From NCBI RefSeq assembly GCF_000252995.1, contig NC_015761.1, positions 3,534,001 to 3,598,000 of the forward strand: a stretch of 64,000 nt of DNA. The letters are read 5' to 3'. Positions 37,186-45,886 of this stretch are shown here, in pieces. The translations under genes were made by a program, and so were the position numbers. The notes beneath the pieces are model-generated. The model worked only from the letters and a program-made list of their open reading frames with translations. It searched no databases and was not told where the DNA came from. This DNA comes from Salmonella bongori NCTC 12419. Its GTDB lineage: Bacteria; Pseudomonadota; Gammaproteobacteria; Enterobacterales; Enterobacteriaceae. Position 1 is the first letter of the stretch. Each line of letters begins with the position of its first letter.

Positions 37186-38364
37186 ATGTTTGATAAACGT
37201 CACCGCATCACTCTGTTATTTAACGCCAATAAAGCCTACGACCGTCAGGTAGTAGAGGGGGTAGGTGAATATTTACAAGCCTCACAATCCGAATGGGATA
37301 TATTTATTGAAGAAGATTTCCGTGCGCGTATTGACAACATTAAAGAGTGGTTAGGCGACGGCGTTATTGCCGATTACGATGATGACGATATCGCGCAATT
37401 ATTAGCCGATGTCGAGGTTCCGATTGTCGGGGTCGGCGGTTCTTATCATCTTGCTGAAAACTATCCTGCCGTTCATTACATCGCCACTGATAACTATGCG
37501 CTCGTTGAAAGCGCTTTCCTGCATTTAAAAGAAAAAGGCGTCAATCGCTTTGCGTTTTATGGTCTGCCCGCTTCCAGCCGCAAACATTGGGCGGCGGAGC
37601 GGGAATACGCTTTTCGCCAGCTCGTCGCCGAGGAAAAATACCGCGGCGTCGTCTATCAAGGGCTTGAAACCGCGCCGGAAAACTGGCAGCACGCACAAAA
37701 TCGCCTCGCCGACTGGCTTCAGACGCTACCGCCGCAAACCGGTATTATTGCCGTGACGGATGCCCGCGCCCGTCACGTATTACAGGTCTGCGAACACCTG
37801 CATATCCCGGTGCCGGAAAAACTTTGCGTCATCGGTATTGATAACGAAGAGTTAACCCGTTATCTGTCGCGCGTCGCGCTTTCTTCCGTTGCCCAGGGCG
37901 CGCGGCAAATGGGCTATCAGGCAGCGAAACTGCTTCACCGTTTACTGGCACATGAAGAGATGCCGTTACAGCGCATCCTGGTGCCGCCGATGCGTGTCAT
38001 TGCACGCCGTTCAACCGATTATCGCTCCCTAACCGATCCCGCGGTTATCCAGGCGATGCATTTTATCCGTAACCATGCCTGTAAAGGCATTAAAGTTGAG
38101 CAGGTGCTGGACGCGGTTGGAATTTCACGTTCAAATCTGGAAAAACGTTTTAAGGAAGAAGTGGGCGAAACGATACATGCGGTGATCCATGCCGAAAAGC
38201 TGGAAAAAGCGCGTAGTTTATTGATTTCCACCACGCTGGCGATAAACGAAATTTCGCAAATGTGCGGCTATCCGTCGCTACAATATTTCTATTCAGTATT
38301 TAAAAAGGAATACGATACCACGCCGAAAGAGTATCGCGACCAGCACAGTGAAGTGTTGTTGTAA
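37186..38364 (+). CDS. xylR: Xylose operon activator XylR
   Basis: 392-aa activator. Residues ~1-280 form a LacI/periplasmic-binding-like D-xylose sensor domain ('RHRITLLFNANKAYDRQVVEGVGEYL', 'VPIVGVGGSYH', 'KLCVIGIDNEELTRYLSRVALSSV'). The last ~105 residues are an AraC-type double HTH ('GIKVEQVLDAVGISRSNLEKRFKEEVG', 'INEISQMCGYPSLQYFYSVFKKEYDTTPKEYR'). Same length as E. coli XylR. Divergent from xylA. Confidence 0.96.
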   Translation: MFDKRHRITLLFNANKAYDRQVVEGVGEYLQASQSEWDIFIEEDFRARIDNIKEWLGDGVIADYDDDDIAQLLADVEVPIVGVGGSYHLAENYPAVHYIATDNYALVESAFLHLKEKGVNRFAFYGLPASSRKHWAAEREYAFRQLVAEEKYRGVVYQGLETAPENWQHAQNRLADWLQTLPPQTGIIAVTDARARHVLQVCEHLHIPVPEKLCVIGIDNEELTRYLSRVALSSVAQGARQMGYQAAKLLHRLLAHEEMPLQRILVPPMRVIARRSTDYRSLTDPAVIQAMHFIRNHACKGIKVEQVLDAVGISRSNLEKRFKEEVGETIHAVIHAEKLEKARSLLISTTLAINEISQMCGYPSLQYFYSVFKKEYDTTPKEYRDQHSEVLL

Positions 38365-38365
38365 T

Positions 38366-38423
38366 TGCCGGGCAGCGCTTACGGATCGCCTGGTATGCCG
38401 GATAAGCGTAGCGCCATCCGGCA
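38366..38423. repeat. REP/BIME element between xylR and bax
   Basis: Opposed REP cores: 'gccgggcagcgctta' and 'gccggataagcgtagcgcca' followed by 'tccggc'. Between convergent genes. Confidence 0.75.
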
Positions 38424-38429
38424 CATAAA

Positions 38430-39254
38430 TTACATATGCGCGGCGATCAGACGCTGGTTGTCCTGATACATCGCGAACAGGTAATTGTTATAGCGTGTCC
38501 CCTGGGTGGAGTACCCCTTCAGTTTATGAATCATCGCCGTGGCGGTGACTTCCTGATCCGTCTTACGCAATTGAGCACGCGATTTGCGGAAAGAGGAATA
38601 AGCCGGATGCGTGTTCAGATTATTAACATACGCGTTCACCGACTCCTTAACCGAAGCAAATTGCGAATAGCCTTTTACCTTACCCGGCGTATTGGTACAG
38701 CGCCCTTTCATGCATTTCATACCGAACAGGTTATTGTTGCTCCGCGCCAGCTTAGAGGTTCCCCAGCCGCTTTCCGCTGCCGCCATCGTCGCCACCATAC
38801 TGGTTGGGATAATGTCGACGCGTTCCAGCAAGGTATTCCATGGGATACGACGCGTGTTGCCAGACCAGCTAACCTTATAGCGCTTCGTGATATCTTTCAT
38901 ACGCGCGCGTTCAGACGGCGACCAGCGATTCTGGTACTGTTTTGAGATCAGCCAGTTACGGTCCGCGGTAATTGCGGCATTTTGGCTGGTAATGTAAGGC
39001 ATAACGGTCCGGAGAAACGCTTTTTTTCTGGGGGTTCCGGAAGGGTATTGTCGCAAATCAGGAAGTGAACTGCTCTTTGCACTATTGCGAGAATACTCTT
39101 GTTTACTGCTAACCTTCTTATAACTTGTCTCGATTACGTGGGACTTTTGACTCGTTTGCGTTGTGTGCGTCTTTGCCAGCACCTCACCCGAAAATACGAT
39201 GGTGAGTAACATAAGAATCATTGCCCCATATCGTCGTATGGGAGTCAATATCAT
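38430..39254 (-). CDS. bax: Bax, FlgJ-like glucosaminidase-domain protein
   Basis: 274-aa protein with an N-terminal signal-anchor ('YGAMILMLLTIVFSGEVLA'), a low-complexity Ser/Lys linker, and a C-terminal mannosyl-glycoprotein endo-beta-N-acetylglucosaminidase domain: 'PTSMVATMAAAESGWGTSKLARSNNNLFGMKC' with the likely catalytic Glu, and 'FASVKESVNAYVNNLNTHPAYSSFR'. Probably a peptidoglycan hydrolase, although the E. coli protein is poorly characterised. The start MILTPIRRYG gives the E. coli length. Divergent from malS. Confidence 0.9.
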   Translation of the reverse strand: MILTPIRRYGAMILMLLTIVFSGEVLAKTHTTQTSQKSHVIETSYKKVSSKQEYSRNSAKSSSLPDLRQYPSGTPRKKAFLRTVMPYITSQNAAITADRNWLISKQYQNRWSPSERARMKDITKRYKVSWSGNTRRIPWNTLLERVDIIPTSMVATMAAAESGWGTSKLARSNNNLFGMKCMKGRCTNTPGKVKGYSQFASVKESVNAYVNNLNTHPAYSSFRKSRAQLRKTDQEVTATAMIHKLKGYSTQGTRYNNYLFAMYQDNQRLIAAHM

Positions 39255-39568
39255 TAGGTCTCCTGGTCGGATTGATACATTCCAACACCTTTTATTTTTC
39301 ACGAAGTTAAGATACGAACCTCAAATTCTAGCAAAAATAGGCTCAAAAAGCACCTCAGGGAATAATCTTAATCCGAAACTATGACGCACATTAACGATAA
39401 CTAAAGGAAGTAATGCCAATTAAATGTGGTACTTATCACAAACAGACACATTTTTTGCGCCTCGTCGCTCACCCTCGCATCTCCTCCTGCACGCCACCCG
39501 GTTTGGGAGGAGTTTATTCCCCTGAAAAGCAGGCAAACTGCTGAATCTTGCCCACCAAGGATAGCGTG
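39255..39568. promoter_or_regulatory. bax/malS intergenic region with CRP and MalT-like sites
   Basis: 314 bp, no gene. A good CRP match TGTGG-N6-TCACA lies at 39425-39440. GGAGGAG-type MalT boxes occur as 'ctcctcctgc' (39481-39490) and 'gggaggag' (39505-39512). This fits the maltose-regulon control of malS. Confidence 0.65.
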
Positions 39569-41596
39569 ATGAAACTAGCTGCCTTCGCTCTGACGCTGAT
39601 ACCCGGTATCACAATCGCCTCATCATGGACCTCGCCAGGCTTTCCTGCGTTCTCGGCGCAGGAAGCAGGCCGCTTTACCAGTCAGGCCACGTTAACCAAA
39701 GGTACACGTGCTTTAACGCTGCATATTAACCAACAGTGCTGGCAGCCCGCCGACGCCATCAAACTCAACCAGATGTTGTCGTTAAAGCCTTGTGAAGGCA
39801 CGCCGCCGCAATGGCGTCTGTTTAAAGACGGCGACTATACGCTAACGGTAGATACCCGCTCCGGCACGCCAACCCTGTTACTATCGATAAAAACGGCACC
39901 AGAACGCACAACGCAGCTTGCCCGCCAGTGCCCCGCCTGGGACGGTTTGCCGCTCACGCTGGACGTTAGCCAAACTTTTGCGGAAGGGACCGTAGTACGT
40001 GATTATTACAGCGGTCAAACCGATACCGTACAAAACGGGCAAATCACGCTGCAGCCTGCCGACAGCCATGGGCTCTTATTGCTTGAACGTGCGGAAACCC
40101 ACGTGTCAGCGCCTTTTAACTGGCATAACGCCACCGTCTACTTTGTGCTTACGGATCGCTTTCGCAACGGTGATCCGACCAACGATCACAGCTATGGCCG
40201 CCACAAAGATGGTATGCAGGAGATTGGCACTTTCCACGGAGGTGATTTACGCGGACTCACAGGTAAACTGGACTATTTACAGCAATTAGGCGTGAATGCC
40301 TTATGGATAAGCGCGCCATTTGAACAGATCCACGGCTGGGTCGGCGGCGGGACAAAAGGCGATTTTCCGCATTACGCCTATCACGGTTATTACACTCAGG
40401 ACTGGACGACGCTGGATGCTAATATGGGTAGCGAAGCCGATCTCCGCGCTCTGGTCGACGGCGCGCACCAGCGCGGCATTCGCATTCTGTTTGATGTAGT
40501 AATGAATCACACCGGTTATGCCACGCTGGCAGATATGCAAGAGTACCAATTTGGCGCGCTCTATCTCTCGGATACGGAACGGCAAAAAATCCTCGGCAAT
40601 CGCTGGACGAACTGGCGCCCTGCTGCCGGGCAAAGCTGGCACAGTTTTAATGATTACATCAATTTCAGCGATAATGCTGCCTGGGAAAAATGGTGGGGTA
40701 AAAAGTGGATCCGTACCGATATTGGCGATTACGACAATTCGGGATTTGACGATCTGACCATGTCACTGGCGTTTTTGCCCGATCTGAAAACAGAATCTAC
40801 CGTGCCCTCTGGCCTGCCAGTGTTTTATCAAAACAAGCCAGATACTCGCGCCAAAGCCATCGCAAATTATACGCCACGCGATTATCTGACCCACTGGCTC
40901 AGCCAGTGGGTGCGTGACTACGGCATCGACGGCTTTCGGGTCGATACGGCGAAACACGTTGAGTTACCCGCCTGGCAACAGCTTAAAACCCAGGCCAGCG
41001 CCGCGCTGGCCGACTGGAAAAAAGCCAACCCGGTGAAAGCACTCGACGATGCCCCCTTCTGGATGACCGGCGAAGCATGGGGCCACGGCGTCATGAAAAG
41101 CGATTATTATCGCTATGGTTTCGACGCCATGATCAATTTTGATTATCAGGAGCAGGCGGCGAAAGCCGTCGATTGCCTGGCGGAGATGGGACCGGTCTGG
41201 CAGCAAATGGCGGATAAGCTCCAGGATTTCAACGTATTAAGTTACCTATCTTCACATGATACGCGGCTTTTCCGCGAGGGCGGTGATAACACGGCGGAAC
41301 TGCTACTGCTGTCGCCGGGCGCGGTACAGATTTTTTACGGTGATGAATCCGCTCGCCCCCTCGGTCCTACCGGCTCCGACCCGCTGCAAGGCACCCGTTC
41401 AGATATGAACTGGCAGGACGTGAGCGGAAAATCGGCCATGACTGTCGCTCACTGGCAGCGTATTAGCCAGTTCCGCGCCAGACATCCCGCCGTCGGCGCA
41501 GGTCAGCAAACTACGCTCACGCTAAAACAGGGGTACGGCTTTGTACGCCAGTATGGCGATGATACCGTGATGGTCGTCTGGGCGGGCCGCCGGTAA
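39569..41596 (+). CDS. malS: Periplasmic alpha-amylase MalS
   Basis: 675-aa GH13 enzyme that trims long maltodextrins in the periplasm so they can enter via MalK transport. The signal peptide MKLAAFALTLIPGITIAS is followed by a beta domain, then the catalytic barrel: 'LFDVVMNHTG', 'DGFRVDTAKHVE' (nucleophile Asp), 'FWMTGEAWGHG' (acid/base Glu) and 'LSSHDTRLF'. The start ATG at 39569 follows 'aaggatagcgtg'; an in-frame ATG seven codons earlier has no SD. Maltose regulon member. Confidence 0.96.
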   Translation: MKLAAFALTLIPGITIASSWTSPGFPAFSAQEAGRFTSQATLTKGTRALTLHINQQCWQPADAIKLNQMLSLKPCEGTPPQWRLFKDGDYTLTVDTRSGTPTLLLSIKTAPERTTQLARQCPAWDGLPLTLDVSQTFAEGTVVRDYYSGQTDTVQNGQITLQPADSHGLLLLERAETHVSAPFNWHNATVYFVLTDRFRNGDPTNDHSYGRHKDGMQEIGTFHGGDLRGLTGKLDYLQQLGVNALWISAPFEQIHGWVGGGTKGDFPHYAYHGYYTQDWTTLDANMGSEADLRALVDGAHQRGIRILFDVVMNHTGYATLADMQEYQFGALYLSDTERQKILGNRWTNWRPAAGQSWHSFNDYINFSDNAAWEKWWGKKWIRTDIGDYDNSGFDDLTMSLAFLPDLKTESTVPSGLPVFYQNKPDTRAKAIANYTPRDYLTHWLSQWVRDYGIDGFRVDTAKHVELPAWQQLKTQASAALADWKKANPVKALDDAPFWMTGEAWGHGVMKSDYYRYGFDAMINFDYQEQAAKAVDCLAEMGPVWQQMADKLQDFNVLSYLSSHDTRLFREGGDNTAELLLLSPGAVQIFYGDESARPLGPTGSDPLQGTRSDMNWQDVSGKSAMTVAHWQRISQFRARHPAVGAGQQTTLTLKQGYGFVRQYGDDTVMVVWAGRR

Positions 41597-41604
41597 CGTT
41601 GTAG

Positions 41605-41628
41605 TAACCGGCACCGTCGCGTGCCGGT
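41605..41628 (+). terminator. malS terminator hairpin
   Basis: AACCGGCAC and GTGCCGGTT form a perfect 9-bp stem with a 6-nt loop, 8 nt after the malS stop; the tail is 'atcccatc', so the U-tract is weak. Confidence 0.6.
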
Positions 41629-41769
41629 TATCCCATCAAAATAAAAAACCACCTTTAGAGAAATAGGTAGCATAAAACATCAACACCACCGCCCTCCTCC
41701 TATTTGCGCCCCGCCATTTGTAGCGTTATGGTTATCCACTTTGACAGACGCTTCGATAGATCACCCGCT

Positions 41770-43020
41770 ATGACATTTTCACTTTTCGGCGACAAATTTA
41801 CCCGCCATTCGGGCATTACCCGCCTGATGGAGGATCTCAACGACGGTTTACGCACGCCAGGCGCCATCATGCTAGGCGGCGGCAACCCGGCGCATATCCC
41901 TGCCATGCAGGATTATTTCCAGACGCTACTGACAGAGATGGTAGAAAGCGGCAAAGCCGCTGATGCGCTTTGCAATTATGACGGTCCACAGGGAAAAACG
42001 GCGCTACTGACAGCACTGGCTGCGCTACTGCGTGAAACGCTGGGATGGGAGATCGAACCACAGAATATTGCGCTGACAAATGGCAGTCAGAGCGCGTTTT
42101 TCTACTTGTTTAATCTCTTCGCCGGACGCCGCGCCGACGGCAGTACGAAAAAGGTACTCTTCCCGCTCGCGCCGGAATACATCGGCTATGCGGACTCCGG
42201 TCTGGAAGACGATCTTTTCGTCTCGGCGCGCCCCAATATTGAGCTGCTGCCAGAAGGTCAGTTTAAGTATCATGTTGATTTTGAGCATCTGCACATCGGC
42301 GAAGAGACGGGGATGATTTGCGTCTCGCGCCCGACCAACCCGACCGGTAACGTCATCACCGACGAAGAGCTGATGAAGCTGGACAGGCTGGCGAATCAGC
42401 ACAACATTCCACTGGTGATTGATAATGCGTATGGCGTGCCATTTCCGGGAATTATCTTTAGCGAGGCTCGCCCGCTGTGGAACCCGAATATCATCCTGTG
42501 CATGAGCCTCTCGAAGCTGGGGCTGCCCGGCTCCCGCTGCGGCATTATTATCGCCAATGTTAAAACGATTACCGCCATTGCCAACATGAACGGTATTATC
42601 AGCCTGGCACCCGGGGGAATAGGCCCGGCCATGATGTGTGAGATGATTAAACGCAACGACCTGCTGCGCCTGTCAGAAACGGTGATCAAACCTTTCTACT
42701 ATCAGCGCGTTCAACAAACGATCGCGATCATTCGCCGCTACTTGTCTGAAGAACGCTGCCTGATTCATAAACCAGAGGGCGCAATATTTTTGTGGCTGTG
42801 GTTTAAAGACCTGCCGATTACGACCGAGCTGCTCTATCAGCGCTTAAAAGCACGCGGCGTGTTGATGGTGCCGGGTCATTACTTCTTTCCCGGGCTGGAT
42901 AAACCCTGGCCGCACACCCACCAGTGTATGCGAATGAACTACGTACCTGAACCGGACAAAATTGAAGCGGGCGTAAAAATTCTGGCAGAAGAGATAGAAC
43001 GCGCCTGGCGTGAAGGCTAA
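41770..43020 (+). CDS. avtA: Valine-pyruvate aminotransferase AvtA
   Basis: 416-aa class I PLP aminotransferase making alanine/valine by exchange with pyruvate/2-ketoisovalerate (transaminase C). PLP lysine in 'LCMSLSKLGLPGSRCGII', Asp/Tyr in 'PLVIDNAYGVPFPG', 'SRPTNPTGNVIT' and the C-terminal 'MRMNYVPEPDKIEAGV' are clear. The start MTFSLFGDKF matches E. coli; the upstream in-frame stretch is not conserved. Convergent with ysaA. Confidence 0.96.
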   Translation: MTFSLFGDKFTRHSGITRLMEDLNDGLRTPGAIMLGGGNPAHIPAMQDYFQTLLTEMVESGKAADALCNYDGPQGKTALLTALAALLRETLGWEIEPQNIALTNGSQSAFFYLFNLFAGRRADGSTKKVLFPLAPEYIGYADSGLEDDLFVSARPNIELLPEGQFKYHVDFEHLHIGEETGMICVSRPTNPTGNVITDEELMKLDRLANQHNIPLVIDNAYGVPFPGIIFSEARPLWNPNIILCMSLSKLGLPGSRCGIIIANVKTITAIANMNGIISLAPGGIGPAMMCEMIKRNDLLRLSETVIKPFYYQRVQQTIAIIRRYLSEERCLIHKPEGAIFLWLWFKDLPITTELLYQRLKARGVLMVPGHYFFPGLDKPWPHTHQCMRMNYVPEPDKIEAGVKILAEEIERAWREG

Positions 43021-43029
43021 GAGCCGTAT

Positions 43030-43503
43030 TCAGATCGGTTGAGCATGGAGACGTTGACGCTGCACGTATGGGGCATCAACGCACTGCAACGCCCGGGTTG
43101 GGCAGGCTTGTACACATGCCGGCCCCGCTTCCCGATGCCAGCAAAGATCGCACTTAATCGCCTGCACGCCTGACGCGGACGCCACCACCGTCATCGCGCC
43201 AAACGGACAAACCAGCATACAGCTTTTACACCCGATACAGCGCGCCTGTTCCACAAAGATATGTCCCCGGTCACGGTGAATAGCCTGCACCGGGCACACA
43301 TTCGCGCATGGCGCGTCTTCACACTGATGACAAGCCGTCGCCGTGGTGAAGCGATTTTCTTTTATCACCCGGATACGTGGAATAAAGCCCGCCGCCGTCA
43401 CCGCCGCGCTATTCTGCTGTTCCTGATGCGACACTACGCAAGCGACCTCGCAGGTACGACACCCAATACACACCGACGCATCCGCCATAATAAACCGGTT
43501 CAT
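43030..43503 (-). CDS. ysaA: 4Fe-4S ferredoxin-type protein YsaA
   Basis: 157-aa electron-transfer protein of the HycB/DmsB-like family. Four cysteine groups are visible: 'CIGCRTCEVAC', 'CEDAPCANVCP', 'CIGCKSCMLVCP' and 'CDLCWHREAGPACVQACP', enough for four [4Fe-4S] clusters. No catalytic partner is adjacent, so its redox partner is unknown. Same length and position as E. coli YsaA, next to avtA. Confidence 0.92.
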   Translation of the reverse strand: MNRFIMADASVCIGCRTCEVACVVSHQEQQNSAAVTAAGFIPRIRVIKENRFTTATACHQCEDAPCANVCPVQAIHRDRGHIFVEQARCIGCKSCMLVCPFGAMTVVASASGVQAIKCDLCWHREAGPACVQACPTRALQCVDAPYVQRQRLHAQPI

Positions 43504-43821
43504 TGTTCTCCCCCTGCGTTAAAACGTCAGAATGCCAGAGAGCAATTCCCCGACGCTTTGATCCCACTACGGAAACGGACAAATTTTGTCAGATGCCTGA
43601 TAAAACCTGGCGCTTCCAGGTGGTGGGCGTCTGTACGACAATACGCCACTTCCCGCCTGTCGCTGACGTTTATCCCGTGGTTTAACTGGGCAGTCTGGGT
43701 TAACGAGTGGTAACGACCTGCCGGAGAGTGTTCAGCGGAAATCACCCAACAGCATTTCTCTAAAGGTAAAAATAGGGGTAATGTACCTCCTGATTAATGA
43801 TCTTTCATGAAAGAGGCGACA
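43504..43821. other. Non-coding gap between ysaA and small membrane protein gene
   Basis: 318 bp without a convincing gene. E. coli has the whole yiaJ-yiaS/sgb sugar cluster and yiaT-yiaW between ysaA and aldB; no recognisable remnant of them was seen here. SD GAGG at the right edge serves the following gene. Confidence 0.5.
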
Positions 43822-44136
43822 ATGAACAACACGGACGATAAACCGCAGGTCGAGGTTAAGCGAGTAAAAGCATGTATCATCTACCGGTTAATGTTGATTG
43901 GCTTTGGGATCCCTATGGTGGGCTTTAGTTTCATTTGCGGTGTAATGGGCATTTTTGGCTATGACATGGTGAAATGGAACAATCAAACGATTCACGGTTT
44001 ACTCGCCTTGCCCACCGCGCTATTCAGCGGCTTGTTCGTTAGCGTACTGATGACCGTGTTTCTGGGGTCAATCGCCTGCTTAGGTTTATGGATCTACAGC
44101 CGTTTTCGCCCCTTGCAGGTTAAAGTGTTAGATTAA
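43822..44136 (+). CDS. Small inner-membrane protein of unknown function
   Basis: 104 aa with two or three membrane helices: 'IIYRLMLIGFGIPMVGFSFICGVMGIFGY', a short loop 'DMVKWNNQTI', then 'GLFVSVLMTVFLGSIACLGLWIYSRF'. The N-terminus is charged (MNNTDDKPQVEVKRVKA). It does not resemble E. coli YiaV or YiaW, which occupy the spot before aldB there. The start is set at MNNTD because GAGG lies 6 nt upstream; an ATG five codons earlier is possible. A strong hairpin follows. I do not recognise its family. Confidence 0.75.
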   Translation: MNNTDDKPQVEVKRVKACIIYRLMLIGFGIPMVGFSFICGVMGIFGYDMVKWNNQTIHGLLALPTALFSGLFVSVLMTVFLGSIACLGLWIYSRFRPLQVKVLD

Positions 44137-44140
44137 GTTC

Positions 44141-44170
44141 CTCCTGTCGGGCGCTTCTGCCCGGCAGGAG
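44141..44170. terminator. Bidirectional terminator between the small membrane protein and aldB
   Basis: 'ctcctgtcgggc' / 'gcccggcaggag' form a ~12-bp stem with one bulge or mismatch and a 6-nt loop, followed by 'cattcttcttt' on the plus strand. Lies between two convergent stops. Confidence 0.75.
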
Positions 44171-44179
44171 CATTCTTCT

Positions 44180-45718
44180 TTAAAACAGCCCCAGCGGCTT
44201 ATCGGAATAGCTGACTAACAGACATTTGGTCTGCTGATAATGCTCCAGCATCATTTTATGGGTTTCACGACCGATACCGGACTGTTTATATCCACCGAAC
44301 GCCGCATGTGCCGGATAGGCGTGATAACAGTTGGTCCACACACGGCCAGCCTGAATTCCCCGGCCCATTTTGTAGGCCAGGCTGCCGTTACGACTCCAGA
44401 CGCCCGCACCGAGGCCATACTGCGTATCGTTGGCGATTTCCAGCGCCTCTTCCATGGTTTTAAAAGTGGTTACCGCCAGTACCGGGCCAAAAATCTCCTC
44501 CTGGAAAACGCGCATATTGTTCTTACCAGACAGGATGGTGGGTTCGAGGTAATAGCCCTCTTTAAGCTCACCCTCCAGTTCCTTGCGTCGTCCGCCGGTC
44601 AGAATATCAGCCCCCTCTTTTTTACCGATATCGATATAATTAAGGATAGTTTCAAGCTGCCCGTGGGAGACCTGAGCGCCCATTTGCGTCCCACTATCTA
44701 GCGGGTTCCCACTGCGGATGCTCTCTACCCGGCGAATAGCCCGTTCCATAAAGCGTTCATAGATGGATTCCTGTACCAGCGCGCGGCTTGGGCAGGTACA
44801 TACTTCACCCTGGTTAAAGGCAAACAGGGCAAATCCCTCCAGCGCTTTATCAAAGAACGCATCTTCTTCATCCATAACGTCAGCAAAGAAGATATTTGGC
44901 GATTTGCCTCCTAACTCCAGCGTGACCGGAATAATATTCTGGGTGGCGTACTGCATGATCTGTTGGCCAACTTCTGTCGAACCGGTAAACGCCACTTTTG
45001 CGATACGCTTCGAGGTCGCCAGATATTCGCCAATCTCACCGCCCGCGCCGTTCACCACGTTAACGACGCCCGGCGGTAGCAAATCGCCAATGACTTCCAT
45101 TAACAGCAGAACGGAAAGCGGCGTCAGGCGTGCTGGCTTAAGCACCACGCAGTTGCCAGCAGCCAGCGCCGGCGCCATTTTCCAACTGGCCATTAACAGC
45201 GGAAAGTTCCATGGGATTATCTGTCCTACGACACCAAGTGGTTCATGAAAATGGTAGGCCACGGTTTCACTATCAACCTCGCTGATCCCACCCTCCTGGG
45301 CACGTATACAGGAGGCAAAATAGCGGAAATGATCGATCGCCAGCGGCACGTCGGCGGCGCTGGTTTCACGAATCGGTTTACCGTTATCCCAGGTTTCCGC
45401 AGTTGCCAACAATTCGAGGTTTTGCTCCATTCGATCAGCAATCTTAAACAAGATAGCGGCGCGATCCTGCACCGACGTATGCGCCCATTTATCTTTCGCC
45501 TTATGCGCGGCGTCGAGCGCCAAATCGATATCTTTTTTACTGGAAGAGGCGACTTCACACAGCGGCTGGCCGGTCACTGGCGTCAGGTTTTGATAATATT
45601 CGCCCCCGGCGGGCGCAACCCAGTCACCGCCGATAAAGTTGTCATAGCGGGCTTTTAACTTCAGTGGGTACCCATATTCACCTGGATGAATACGTGTTGA
45701 AGGGGGATTGTTCGTCAT
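44180..45718 (-). CDS. aldB: Aldehyde dehydrogenase B
   Basis: 512-aa NADP-dependent aldehyde dehydrogenase oxidising acetaldehyde and related aldehydes; in E. coli a stationary-phase (RpoS, CRP, Fis-controlled) enzyme. 'IIPVTLELGGKSPNIFF' holds the general-base Glu, 'FNQGEVCTCPSRALV' the catalytic Cys, and 'FTGSTEVGQQI' the cofactor turn. The start MTNNPPSTR gives the E. coli length. Convergent with the small membrane protein gene and divergent from the ROK kinase. Confidence 0.96.
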   Translation of the reverse strand: MTNNPPSTRIHPGEYGYPLKLKARYDNFIGGDWVAPAGGEYYQNLTPVTGQPLCEVASSSKKDIDLALDAAHKAKDKWAHTSVQDRAAILFKIADRMEQNLELLATAETWDNGKPIRETSAADVPLAIDHFRYFASCIRAQEGGISEVDSETVAYHFHEPLGVVGQIIPWNFPLLMASWKMAPALAAGNCVVLKPARLTPLSVLLLMEVIGDLLPPGVVNVVNGAGGEIGEYLATSKRIAKVAFTGSTEVGQQIMQYATQNIIPVTLELGGKSPNIFFADVMDEEDAFFDKALEGFALFAFNQGEVCTCPSRALVQESIYERFMERAIRRVESIRSGNPLDSGTQMGAQVSHGQLETILNYIDIGKKEGADILTGGRRKELEGELKEGYYLEPTILSGKNNMRVFQEEIFGPVLAVTTFKTMEEALEIANDTQYGLGAGVWSRNGSLAYKMGRGIQAGRVWTNCYHAYPAHAAFGGYKQSGIGRETHKMMLEHYQQTKCLLVSYSDKPLGLF

Positions 45719-45852
45719 GACCAACTCCTTATTGTAAAGGTACTCCACAAGGGTAGACGGTACTGGTGAATTTTTCGCCAATGGTTTCCCGCTTTACGAC
45801 AGCAATCACGAATTACTTTCCTTTACGTTTCTCCGTCTGGTTTTAGCCATAC

Positions 45853-45870
45853 TAAACAGGTGCCTGTTTA
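45853..45870. promoter_or_regulatory. 18-bp palindrome before the ROK kinase
   Basis: TAAACAGG-tg-CCTGTTTA: perfect 8-bp arms, ending 16 nt before the kinase ATG and just ahead of its GGAG. The position is that of a repressor operator overlapping the transcription start; the cognate regulator is not encoded next to it. Confidence 0.6.
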
Positions 45871-45886
45871 ACGTACGGAGAACACT

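Noticed and set aside
36910..37203. 97-codon frame on the minus strand in the xylA-xylR space
   Set aside because: It overlaps the xylR start and the regulatory region, has no plausible SD, and encodes nothing recognisable.
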